Source: JANQFM01 sp035471925
GTDB taxonomy: Bacteria > Acidobacteriota > UBA6911 > RPQK01 > DATIPO01
Length of the DNA stretch: 64,000 nucleotides
Direction: 5' to 3'
NCBI GenBank assembly: GCA_035471925.1
Contig: DATIPO010000223.1
Span: 16,241 to 80,240 of the forward strand
Below, one piece after another: positions 56,963-64,000 of this stretch (position 1 is the stretch's first letter; each line of letters opens with the position of its first letter). The position numbers were made by a program, and so were the translations under genes. A model generated the notes under the pieces. The model worked only from the letters and a program-made list of their open reading frames with translations. It was not told where the DNA came from and searched no databases.

Positions 56963-58126
56963 ATGGCCAAGCGCATCTGGACACGCCGAGACTTCATCGC
57001 CGCCGCTTCAGCGGCGGGCGGTTTCGCCCTGGGACGCGCCAGCCTGGAATGGGGCGGTTCTGATGAGACCGTCCGCCTCCAATTCGAGCAGCGGCTGCCA
57101 GGGCTGGTGAGAAAAGTCAGCCTGCCCCCCGAGGTCGGCGAGGCGTTTCTCACCCGCAATCCCGGCTTGGACGATATGGAACCGCTTTCCCGGCTGCTGC
57201 AGCAACGGCTTCAATTAAGCGGATGGTGGATTCAGTGGACGGGCCTCCCGGAGGATCAGGAACTGCTCGATTCTCTGGCCGAAGCCGTCCGCCGGGACTT
57301 CGAGCGTCCTCAGGGCATCTGCAATCTGCACGGCTGGTATCTGTCCCAGACGGAATGCCATCTGGCGGCGGCCCGAGTAGTCGCCATCCGCGAGGGACTG
57401 ATGGAAGACGTCGCCGGTCCCGCCTTGGGCTATGCTCAAGGTGACCTCTATCCCGTGGACGCATGGGGTCCCCAGTCGACCCCCCGCGGAGAGGCCTTCA
57501 ATGCCCAGCCCGACGGCAGTTCGGCGTTTTGGTTCCACATCTCGGGCGCCGCCCCTTCCCTCAAGATCTACTTGGGACGCCTCGAGATGAATACCACCGT
57601 CCGCGACGAGTTGGTGACGGCGTCCCTGCCTGCCGAAGAAGTCAGCTCCATCCTGCGCCGGTCGGGACGCTACAAGGTCGTGGCCGCCGATCCAGAGAGG
57701 GAACTGCAGCAGACCATAGGCGAATTCCTGGTGCTGGATGAAGCGCCGCAGCCCTCCAGTGAAGATGCTTCGTCGCAGGGATTGGAGGTCGACTCCCTGC
57801 GCGACACGCGCCTCAAGACCGTCCTGGATTGGGGACCCAAGTCGACTCCCCAGGGTCGGCCTTTCAATCCTCAGCCTTCGGGCGCTTCGGCCTTCTGGAT
57901 CGATGTCCGGCCTGACCGCACCGAGAGCACCATCAAGGTCTATTTGGGAAATCGGCCGTTGCGCACCACGGTCAGCGCCAAGGTCATCACCGCCTCCATC
58001 CCCGCTGCTGAGGCCGAATCGCTGTTGCGGGATCCCGGCCGCTACCCGCTCTATCTGGTCAGTCGGGCTCGCGCCGCACGCCAGAAAGTGGGCGACTTCG
58101 TCGTCGAGGCCCCTGAGACGCGTTAG
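56963..58126 (+). CDS. Tat-exported small subunit of GMC dehydrogenase with duplicated C-terminal domain
   Basis: A 387-residue protein, 3 bases after the GMC gene. A Tat signal (TRRDFIAAASAAGGFALG) begins at residue 8. Residues 30-150 resemble the sugar/sorbitol dehydrogenase small subunit: the segment GWYLSQTECHLAAA matches the conserved GWxLSxTE core. Residues 165-245 and 285-375 are two copies of one domain (WGPQSTPRGEAFNAQPDGSS / WGPKSTPQGRPFNPQPSGAS .. KIYLG/KVYLG .. VTASLP/ITASIP .. GRYKV/GRYPL). Small subunits are usually 150-200 residues, so the duplicated tail is an addition. It may bind the cell surface or a polymer. Confidence 0.75.
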   Translation: MAKRIWTRRDFIAAASAAGGFALGRASLEWGGSDETVRLQFEQRLPGLVRKVSLPPEVGEAFLTRNPGLDDMEPLSRLLQQRLQLSGWWIQWTGLPEDQELLDSLAEAVRRDFERPQGICNLHGWYLSQTECHLAAARVVAIREGLMEDVAGPALGYAQGDLYPVDAWGPQSTPRGEAFNAQPDGSSAFWFHISGAAPSLKIYLGRLEMNTTVRDELVTASLPAEEVSSILRRSGRYKVVAADPERELQQTIGEFLVLDEAPQPSSEDASSQGLEVDSLRDTRLKTVLDWGPKSTPQGRPFNPQPSGASAFWIDVRPDRTESTIKVYLGNRPLRTTVSAKVITASIPAAEAESLLRDPGRYPLYLVSRARAARQKVGDFVVEAPETR

Positions 58127-58163
58127 AATGTTGCCCGTCGGGGAAAAGGAGGGTAGCCGAAGC

Positions 58164-58643
58164 ATGCGCGCTTGGAAATGGATCGCAACGACGTCATTGA
58201 TCTGCACGGCCCTGGCTGGCGGGACGCTTGTAGCCGCGGGGGAGCCGCCCCCGCAGGAAGAACAGGCTGAGGAATCTGAACCCCGCCCCCAAGTTTGGCA
58301 GGCCTTCGATTGGCAAGAGCTGATGGCCGACTCCGAACAGGCCCAGAGTCCCTGGCTGCCTTTTTTGCGCCGTCCCACTCTGAGCATGGGCGTGTATCGT
58401 CTCCAAGCCGGAGGCCGGGACGGCCAAAGCCCTCATGCCCAGGACGAGGTCTACTACATCGCTGAGGGAAAGGCCGTGCTGCAAGTCGAGGATGATCAGG
58501 TCCCGGTTGAGCCGGGCTCGGTGGTCTACGTGCGGGCCGGAGCCGAACACCGCTTTCATTCCATTGAAGAGGAATTGGTGGTTCTGGTCTTCTTCTCGGC
58601 TGCCAAACCGCCTCAAGCTCCCAAACCGCGCGGCACCCAATGA
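58164..58643 (+). CDS. Exported cupin-domain protein
   Basis: A 159-residue protein from the ATG at 58164 with GGAGG upstream. A signal peptide (MRAWKWIATTSLICTALAGG..AAA) leads to a cupin barrel: metal-site motif HAQDEVYYIAEGKAVLQV and second motif VYVRAGAEHRFHSIEEELVVLVFF. The last residues are Pro/Lys-rich. It may bind the metal or the product in the same periplasmic pathway as the GMC enzyme. Overlaps the MFS gene by 4 bases. Confidence 0.82.
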   Translation: MRAWKWIATTSLICTALAGGTLVAAGEPPPQEEQAEESEPRPQVWQAFDWQELMADSEQAQSPWLPFLRRPTLSMGVYRLQAGGRDGQSPHAQDEVYYIAEGKAVLQVEDDQVPVEPGSVVYVRAGAEHRFHSIEEELVVLVFFSAAKPPQAPKPRGTQ

Positions 58644-59872
58644 AATCTGCCGACGCTCGGGGACAGGGCGGGTCCGAGGGCAAATGGCAAGCCCTGGGCT
58701 TTGTCACGCTGGCTGTGCTGCTTTCCATGGGACTGTGGTTTTCGGCCTCGGCCGTGACGCCCACCTTGATGGAGACCTGGGGGCTGGACAACGCTTCGGC
58801 GGCTTGGCTCACCATGGCCGTCCAAGTCGGCTTCGTGGCTGGAGCCCTCAGCAGCGCCTTGCTCAACGCCCCTGATCGCTGGCCGCCGCGCTATCTGTTC
58901 GCCTTGGGCGCGATTGCGGGAGCTGTCTTCAACGCTGCCATACTGCTCTGGCCGTCGTGGGGTTGGGCCGTGCCTTTGCGATTCATGACGGGATTCTCCT
59001 TGGCTCTGGTCTATCCGGTGGGAATGAAGATCATGGCCACCTGGACGCGCCGTGACCTCGGACTGGCGCTGGGGCTGGTGGTGGGAGCCCTTACAGTGGG
59101 TTCGGCCTCGCCCCATCTCATCCGGGCCTGGGGCGGCATCGACGAGTGGCAGCAGGTCCTGCTGGCGGCTTCGGGACTCTCCCTGCTGGGAGGCGTCCTG
59201 GCGGTCCGCTTCGGTCATATCGGACCCTACGGACTAGCCTCGGCTCCCTTCCGCTGGCGTCAGATGGGGCTGTCGCTGAAAGACCCCGCCCTGCGTCTGG
59301 CTAATCTCGGCTATCTGGGACACATGTGGGAACTCTATGCCATGTGGACCTGGGTCCCCGTCTACCTGGCGGGGCTCTACGGCGCATCCGCGGCGGGTCA
59401 GCGTCAAGCCTCGCTGGCGGCCTTTTTCATCATTGCCTCGGGCGGTCCGCTGTGCGTGGCCGCCGGACGTCTGGCCGACCGCTGGGGACGCACCCGCACC
59501 ACCATCCTGTGCATGGGCCTGAGCGGGTCCTGCGCCCTGGGCGTGGGTTGGGCGGGCGAGATCTCTCCTTGGGCGGCCACTTTGGTGGCCCTCTTCTGGG
59601 GTATGGCCGTGATCCCCGACTCGGCGCAATTCTCTGGCGCCGTGAGCGAATTGGGGGACGCCCGCTACATGGGAACCTTGCTGACCACTCAGACCTGCAT
59701 GGGCTTTCTTTTGACCATGGTGAGCATCCGCCTGCTGCCCGCATTGCAGGAATGGGCCGGGTGGACCCCGGCCTTCGCCTCCTTGGCTCTGGGACCCGCC
59801 GTGGGCGCTTTGGCCATGTGGAGGCTGGGCCGTTCGCCGGCGGCCCGCAAACTTTCAGGAGGCCTGGGATGA
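58640..59872 (+). CDS. MFS transporter
   Basis: A 410-residue protein with twelve hydrophobic helices and MFS loop motifs (MTGFSLALVYPVGMKIMATWTRRDLGLALG and LADRWGRTRTTI). The start overlaps the cupin stop (ATGA), so it is translationally coupled. It presumably moves the substrate or product of the GMC-cupin pathway across the inner membrane; the direction is unknown. Next gene overlaps by 4 bases. Confidence 0.88.
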   Translation: MKSADARGQGGSEGKWQALGFVTLAVLLSMGLWFSASAVTPTLMETWGLDNASAAWLTMAVQVGFVAGALSSALLNAPDRWPPRYLFALGAIAGAVFNAAILLWPSWGWAVPLRFMTGFSLALVYPVGMKIMATWTRRDLGLALGLVVGALTVGSASPHLIRAWGGIDEWQQVLLAASGLSLLGGVLAVRFGHIGPYGLASAPFRWRQMGLSLKDPALRLANLGYLGHMWELYAMWTWVPVYLAGLYGASAAGQRQASLAAFFIIASGGPLCVAAGRLADRWGRTRTTILCMGLSGSCALGVGWAGEISPWAATLVALFWGMAVIPDSAQFSGAVSELGDARYMGTLLTTQTCMGFLLTMVSIRLLPALQEWAGWTPAFASLALGPAVGALAMWRLGRSPAARKLSGGLG

Positions 59873-61053
59873 GAAGGATCCGGACCGCATCCAGGATGGG
59901 GCCGGCAATAGCAGCCCTGTTTCTGTTCATGGGTATGGGCGGGTGCGGCCCAAGCGATCCGGGAGACCTGCCTGCCTCCCCGGCTTCGTCGCAAACGGCG
60001 CCGCCGACTGAGCAGCTCAACGCCTGGATCGGACAGATGCTCATGGTCGGTTTCCGGGGAACAAGGCTGGAGGAGGACGATCCCTTCCTTGTGCAATTGC
60101 GTGACCTGCACCTGGGTGGAACAGTGTTGTTCGACTACGACGTGGCTTCCCAGAGCCGTCTACGCAATATCCAGGACGCGGACCAAGTCCGCGGCCTGAG
60201 CAGGCAGTTGCGGGCTGCGGCGGGTCGTCCGCTGCTCATTGCCATCGATCAGGAAGGCGGACGCATTGCCCGGCTCAAACCGCGACACGGCTTTCCCCCG
60301 ACTCTCTCCCAGCAGGAACTGGCCCAACTGGACGAGGAAGAGCGCACTCGTACCCAGGCCCGGCAGGTGGCCGGACTTCTCTCCGAGCTGGGCATCAATG
60401 TCAATTTCGCTCCCGTCCTCGACCTGAACCTGCACACCGAGAACCCCATCATCGGAGCTTTACAGCGCAGCTACTCGGCCGATCCCGAGGTGGTCGTCCG
60501 CCACGCCCGCTGGACCATCGAGGAATTCCACAAGCAGGGCGTGCTGGCCGCCGTCAAGCATTTTCCCGGTCACGGCTCTTCGCGTCAGGACTCCCACCTG
60601 GGACTGCCCGACGTCACGTCTCACTGGAGCCAGGAGGAACTGACCCCCTTCGCCCGCCTCATCGAAGAAAGCCTTCCCGACATGGTCATGACCGCCCATC
60701 TCTTCAACGCCCGCTGGGACGAGGAAAGGCCGGCCACGCTTTCCCCTAAGGTCATCCAGGGCATCCTGCGCCAGCGCTTGGGGTTCCAGGGCGTGGTCGT
60801 TTCCGACGACCTGCAAATGGGCGCCATCAGCCAGCGCTACGGATTAGAGGAGACGCTGCTCAAAGCCGTCCAGGCGGGAGTCGACATCCTGGTCCTGGCC
60901 AACAATACGCCGGACGGCTACGATCCCCAAATCGCCGCCAAGGCTCACGCCGCCCTGCGCCGTCTGGTGGATGAGGGAAAGCTGACACCCGAGCGCCTCC
61001 GTCTCTCCGCAGAGCGCATTCAGCGGCTGCACCGAAAGCTGGGGCACAATTGA
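59869..61053 (+). CDS. GH3 beta-N-acetylhexosaminidase-like lipoprotein (NagZ-like)
   Basis: A 394-residue protein from the ATG at 59869 with AGGAGG upstream, overlapping the MFS stop. A signal with lipobox GMGGC predicts a lipid-anchored enzyme, unlike cytosolic enterobacterial NagZ. The GH3 core has AIDQEGGRIARLKPRHGFP, the NagZ loop VKHFPGHGSSRQDSHLGLP (catalytic His and Asp) and the nucleophile Asp in VVSDDLQMGAI. Probably removes N-acetylglucosamine from muropeptides or glycans outside the inner membrane. Last gene of the operon. Confidence 0.9.
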   Translation: MRRIRTASRMGPAIAALFLFMGMGGCGPSDPGDLPASPASSQTAPPTEQLNAWIGQMLMVGFRGTRLEEDDPFLVQLRDLHLGGTVLFDYDVASQSRLRNIQDADQVRGLSRQLRAAAGRPLLIAIDQEGGRIARLKPRHGFPPTLSQQELAQLDEEERTRTQARQVAGLLSELGINVNFAPVLDLNLHTENPIIGALQRSYSADPEVVVRHARWTIEEFHKQGVLAAVKHFPGHGSSRQDSHLGLPDVTSHWSQEELTPFARLIEESLPDMVMTAHLFNARWDEERPATLSPKVIQGILRQRLGFQGVVVSDDLQMGAISQRYGLEETLLKAVQAGVDILVLANNTPDGYDPQIAAKAHAALRRLVDEGKLTPERLRLSAERIQRLHRKLGHN

Positions 61054-61127
61054 CTCCCGTCCCCGCCTGACGGAAAATAAGGCCGTTGACAGAACAGACA
61101 ATCACCGCAGCAAAGGGAGTCAAGCAC

Positions 61128-61634
61128 ATGCTTTCCGATAAAATGGAGAAAGAGCTCAACAAGCAGGTCAACGCTGAACTGGAATCCTTCTATATCTATC
61201 TGTCGATGGCCGCCTACATGGAATCGATCGACCTGTTGGGATTCGCACATTGGATGCGCCAGCAGGCCGATGAAGAGATGGAACACGCCATGAAGATCTA
61301 CGATTACATTCATGAGCGCGACGGCCGGGTGGTCCTGCAGAAAATCGGTGCGCCCCCGTCCGATTGGGAGGGAGTTGCAGCCGCCTTCAAATCGGCTTAT
61401 GAGCAGGAGGTCGCGATCTCCAAGAAAATCGACAAGATCGTCGACTTGGCCATCAAGGAAGCCGATCACGCCACCCATTCCTTCATGCAATGGTTCGTCA
61501 ACGAACAGGTGGAAGAAGTGGCCACCGTCAAGACCATCATTCAAAAGCTGAAGCTGATCGACGGGGCGGCCGGAGGCCTCTTTTTGCTCGACCGGGAGAT
61601 GGGTCAGCGCCAAGGACACGAGCACGAGGAGTAG
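61128..61634 (+). CDS. Ferritin
   Basis: A 168-residue protein from the ATG at 61128 with GGGAG nine bases upstream; a longer reading from 61086 has no family support. Four-helix bundle with ferroxidase ligands: Glu in LNKQVNAELESFYIYLSMAAYME, EEMEHAMKIYDYIHERDG and the later Gln/Glu in FMQWFVNEQVEEVATV. No heme-ligand Met of bacterioferritins is evident. It stores iron in the cytoplasm. Confidence 0.94.
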   Translation: MLSDKMEKELNKQVNAELESFYIYLSMAAYMESIDLLGFAHWMRQQADEEMEHAMKIYDYIHERDGRVVLQKIGAPPSDWEGVAAAFKSAYEQEVAISKKIDKIVDLAIKEADHATHSFMQWFVNEQVEEVATVKTIIQKLKLIDGAAGGLFLLDREMGQRQGHEHEE

Positions 61635-61682
61635 GTCCGCTCTTTTCAGCGGCGGAATCCTCTGCTATCATCCCGTCACCTT

Positions 61683-63242
61683 ATGCCGAACAATGAGACG
61701 CCACCCACTGAGTCGACCGACTCGGGCTTGATGACCCGATTCCTTGACACGGTCGAAGTTTTGGGCAACAAGCTGCCCGACCCCTCGATTCTCTTTCTCA
61801 TCGCCATGCTCGTCACCTGGGCTCTATCCTGGCTTTTGGCCGGGGTGCAGTTCACGGAGATCGATCCCCGCAGCGGCCAGCCCCTCGAAATCATCAACCA
61901 GTTGACGGGTCCGGCCCTGACTGGATTCTTGGTCAACATGGTAAGCAGTTTCATGGGATTCGCTCCTCTGGGAGTCGTCCTCCTGGCCATGCTGGGCGTG
62001 GGTGTGGCTGAGCATACCGGCTTTATTGACGCGGCCCTCAAGTCGATGCTCGACTTTACTCCCGAGAAGCTGCTCACGCCCATGCTTATCCTCGTGGCCA
62101 TCGTTTCCCATACAGCCGTGGACGCAGGCTACGTGCTCGTGATTCCGCTGGGCGGAGTCATCTTCTATGTGGCGGGGCGTCATCCGCTGGCCGGAATCGG
62201 AGCCGCCTTTGCGGGTGTTTCGGGTGGTTTTTCGGCCAACTTCATTCCTTCCAGCATCGACGTGCTGCTCCAGGGATTCACCCAGTCGGCGGCCCAGATC
62301 ATCGATCCCGCCCGCGAAGTGAATCCGCTCTGCAACTGGTGGTTTACTGCCGCCTCCAGCGTCCTGGTCATCCTCATCGGCTGGTATCTGACCGACCGGG
62401 TGGTCGAGCCGCGCCTCAAGCACGTGGAAGTGGACGGCGATGAAGAGGAAATGCCGGAGATGAAAACCAGCACTCCCGCCGAACGCCGGGGGCTGTGGGC
62501 CGGCTTGGCCAGCATGCTGGCGGGCATCATCCTGCTGATCGTCGTCAGCCTTCCTGCTGACTCTCCCTTCCGCGATCCGCAGGGCAGCTTGGGGACCTTC
62601 GCCGCCCCCCTGATGCAGTCCATCGTGCCCCTTATTTTCCTCTTCTTCCTGCTGCCCGGCATCATCTACGGCTACGTGGCGGGAACCGTCAAATCGCACC
62701 GAGACATCATCAAGGGCATGACCAAGGCCATGGACTCGATGGCCTACTACATCGTCATGGCCTTCTTCGCCTCCCAGTTCATCGCCGCCTTCGGCAACTC
62801 CAACGTGGGCGCCCTCATTTCCCTCAAGGGAGCCTCCTTTTTGGAGGCACTAGCCTTGCCAGCCCCCATCACCATCACCGGCATTATCGGTCTCAGCGCC
62901 TTCGTCAATCTGGTGGTCGGATCGGCTTCGGCCAAGTGGGCGCTCATCGGACCCATTTTCGTGCCCATGCTGATGCAGTTGGGCTTTTCGCCGGAATTGA
63001 CCCAGGCCGCCTACCGCGTGGGCGATTCCACCACCAACATCATCACCCCTCTGATGCCCTACTTCCCCTTGGTCGTGGTCTATGCTCAGCGATACGTCAA
63101 GGGGACCGGAATCGGGACGCTGCTCTCCATGATGATTCCCTACTCCGTGATTCTGCTCGTGAGCTGGACGCTTTTCCTGCTCGTTTTCTGGGCTCTGGGA
63201 ATACCTCTAGGCATCCAAGGCGGCTATGCTTATCCGCCTTAA
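61683..63242 (+). CDS. AbgT-family transporter
   Basis: A 519-residue inner-membrane protein with about eleven helices. It has the family N-terminal motif VEVLGNKLPDPSILFL and the re-entrant motifs VSHTAVDAGYVLVIPLGG, NLVVGSASAKWALIGPIFVPML and YRVGDSTTNIITPLMPYFPL. AbgT relatives import p-aminobenzoyl-glutamate or export sulfonamides. No p-aminobenzoyl-glutamate hydrolase gene is next to it, so the substrate is uncertain. Confidence 0.92.
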   Translation: MPNNETPPTESTDSGLMTRFLDTVEVLGNKLPDPSILFLIAMLVTWALSWLLAGVQFTEIDPRSGQPLEIINQLTGPALTGFLVNMVSSFMGFAPLGVVLLAMLGVGVAEHTGFIDAALKSMLDFTPEKLLTPMLILVAIVSHTAVDAGYVLVIPLGGVIFYVAGRHPLAGIGAAFAGVSGGFSANFIPSSIDVLLQGFTQSAAQIIDPAREVNPLCNWWFTAASSVLVILIGWYLTDRVVEPRLKHVEVDGDEEEMPEMKTSTPAERRGLWAGLASMLAGIILLIVVSLPADSPFRDPQGSLGTFAAPLMQSIVPLIFLFFLLPGIIYGYVAGTVKSHRDIIKGMTKAMDSMAYYIVMAFFASQFIAAFGNSNVGALISLKGASFLEALALPAPITITGIIGLSAFVNLVVGSASAKWALIGPIFVPMLMQLGFSPELTQAAYRVGDSTTNIITPLMPYFPLVVVYAQRYVKGTGIGTLLSMMIPYSVILLVSWTLFLLVFWALGIPLGIQGGYAYPP

Positions 63243-63305
63243 ACCGCCGCCGCGACTGCTCTCAGACGGTCCCGCATAGGGCTTTCCCTTTTTTCGAGAA
63301 AGCGT

Positions 63306-63334
63306 TTGAACTCCTCGAAACGCGGTGGTATACT
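63306..63334 (+). promoter_or_regulatory. Promoter of the tRNA-Tyr-Gly-Thr-tuf operon
   Basis: -35 TTGAAC (63306-63311), a 17-base spacer and -10 TATACT (63329-63334), giving a start near 63341 and a leader of about 130 bases before tRNA-Tyr. Confidence 0.6.
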
Positions 63335-63471
63335 GCGGCCTTTTCGTGGCGAACGGGTTCGGGTCTGTCAAGACCTCTGAGGTGATGAAGACGCCGGGTC
63401 CCAAGGAAAAAAGGACGCAGAAGAGGCAAAACGAAAACGGTAAAATACAGCCTTCTGCTGGTAACGAGTGT

Positions 63472-63555
63472 GGAGGGGTGGCTGAGTGGACAAAGGCAAC
63501 GGGCTGTAAACCCGTCGGGCTCTGCCCTTCGTAGGTTCGAATCCTACCCCCTCCA
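63472..63555 (+). tRNA. tRNA-Tyr (anticodon GUA)
   Basis: A class II tRNA: acceptor GGAGGGG/CCCCTCC, anticodon arm ACGGG-CTGTAAA-CCCGT (GTA), long variable arm, T-loop TTCGAAT, discriminator A. CCA is not encoded (ATTTCC follows). First of three tRNAs leading to tuf. Confidence 0.96.
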
Positions 63556-63625
63556 TTTCCTCGATGCGGGGTTGGCGAAACGGGTGAATCGTGAGATAAT
63601 CCGAGGTTCAACTCTTGAGGAGAGA

Positions 63626-63701
63626 GCGGGAGTAACTCAGCTGGTAGAGTCATAGCCTTCCAAGCTATTGGTCGCGGGTTCGAGTCCCGTCTCCCGCTCC
63701 A
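63626..63701 (+). tRNA. tRNA-Gly (anticodon UCC)
   Basis: A 76-base cloverleaf: acceptor GCGGGAG/CTCCCGC, anticodon arm ATAGC-CTTCCAA-GCTAT (TCC), T-loop TTCGAGT, discriminator T and encoded CCA. Confidence 0.96.
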
Positions 63702-63749
63702 AAATTCCAGCCCGCAGGCAGAGCGCTGATAAATACTGACAATAAGCAC

Positions 63750-63821
<72 letters not shown>

Positions 63822-63866
63822 CTGTTCCTTCCATGCTGAAGATGAGGAATCTCGACGAGGAGCATC

Positions 63867-64000
63867 ATGGCAAAAGAAAAGTTTGAACGCACCAAGCCGC
63901 ACGTCAACATCGGGACGATCGGTCACGTGGACCACGGCAAGACGACGCTGACGGCGGCGATCACGACGATATTGGCCAAGAACAACCCCGGGATCCAGAT
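63867..64000 (+). CDS. tuf: Elongation factor Tu (5' part)
   Basis: The ATG at 63867 with GAGGAG upstream opens MAKEKFERTKPHVNIGTIG, followed by the P-loop GHVDHGKTTL, unmistakably EF-Tu. About 45 codons are inside the window and the rest lies beyond the right edge. The tRNA-Tyr/Gly/Thr-tuf order is the well-known tufB operon arrangement, usually followed by tRNA-Trp, secE and nusG. Confidence 0.97.
   Translation, partial: MAKEKFERTKPHVNIGTIGHVDHGKTTLTAAITTILAKNNPGIQ

Overview
The window looks like chromosomal DNA of an aerobic, GC-rich member of the Acidobacteriota. The markers are a MacB/FtsX-type orphan permease of the ADOP family next to a PadR regulator, a roughly 1000-residue TonB-dependent receptor with an N-terminal carboxypeptidase-regulatory-like domain, a Ser/Thr kinase with a TPR sensor region, and alternative complex III genes. 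The assignment comes from family and gene-order knowledge, not from a phylogeny.

Layout. 1-3360 (minus): a truncated Ser/Thr kinase-TPR protein, a small conserved hypothetical and a bacilliredoxin-rhodanese fusion. 3546-11100 (minus): the translation/transcription operon rimP-nusA-infB-ylxP-nrnA-truB, with a promoter followed by a terminator hairpin in front of rimP. 11240-16628: three M16-type proteins, only one with the zinc motif, then a Pal-like OmpA lipoprotein and a membrane-anchored hypothetical. 16636-20488: an RsbU-type phosphatase, an alkaline-phosphatase-superfamily metalloenzyme and an HTH protein with a possible HEPN domain. 20489-22088: repeat-rich DNA with one small exported protein. 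22089-34951: metabolic and transport genes (AtuA-like, GNAT, DinB, dienelactone hydrolase, malic enzyme, citrate synthase, AlkD, APC permease, TonB receptor). 34952-43163: a structured non-coding stretch, a WG-repeat lipoprotein, DoxX, ADOP/PadR, a PEGA-trypsin protein, an integrase relic beside tRNA-Leu, and tRNA-Pro. 43164-47123: a glycine-zipper lipoprotein and a partial alternative complex III locus (an ActC-ActD fusion plus ActF). 47379-53672: an XPB helicase with a partner protein, a lytic transglycosylase and a sirtuin. 53678-55432: a divergent pair (unknown protein and a lone ParB-like protein). 55433-61053: a five-gene operon of GMC dehydrogenase, Tat small subunit with duplicated domains, cupin, MFS transporter and NagZ-like lipoprotein. 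61128-63242: ferritin and an AbgT transporter. 63306-64000: tRNA-Tyr, tRNA-Gly, tRNA-Thr and the start of tuf.

Best candidates for under-described biology: (1) the XPB helicase and its 4-nt-overlapping partner, whose C-terminus resembles the XPB N-terminus, recalling the XPB-p52 clutch of TFIIH; (2) a GMC dehydrogenase whose Tat 'hitchhiker' subunit carries two copies of an extra domain; (3) an alternative complex III locus reduced to ActC-ActD and ActF; (4) the rimP-nusA-infB attenuator; (5) an HTH protein with an RX4H HEPN-like motif. Coordinates were counted by hand; promoters and RNA structures are visual calls, not computed folds.
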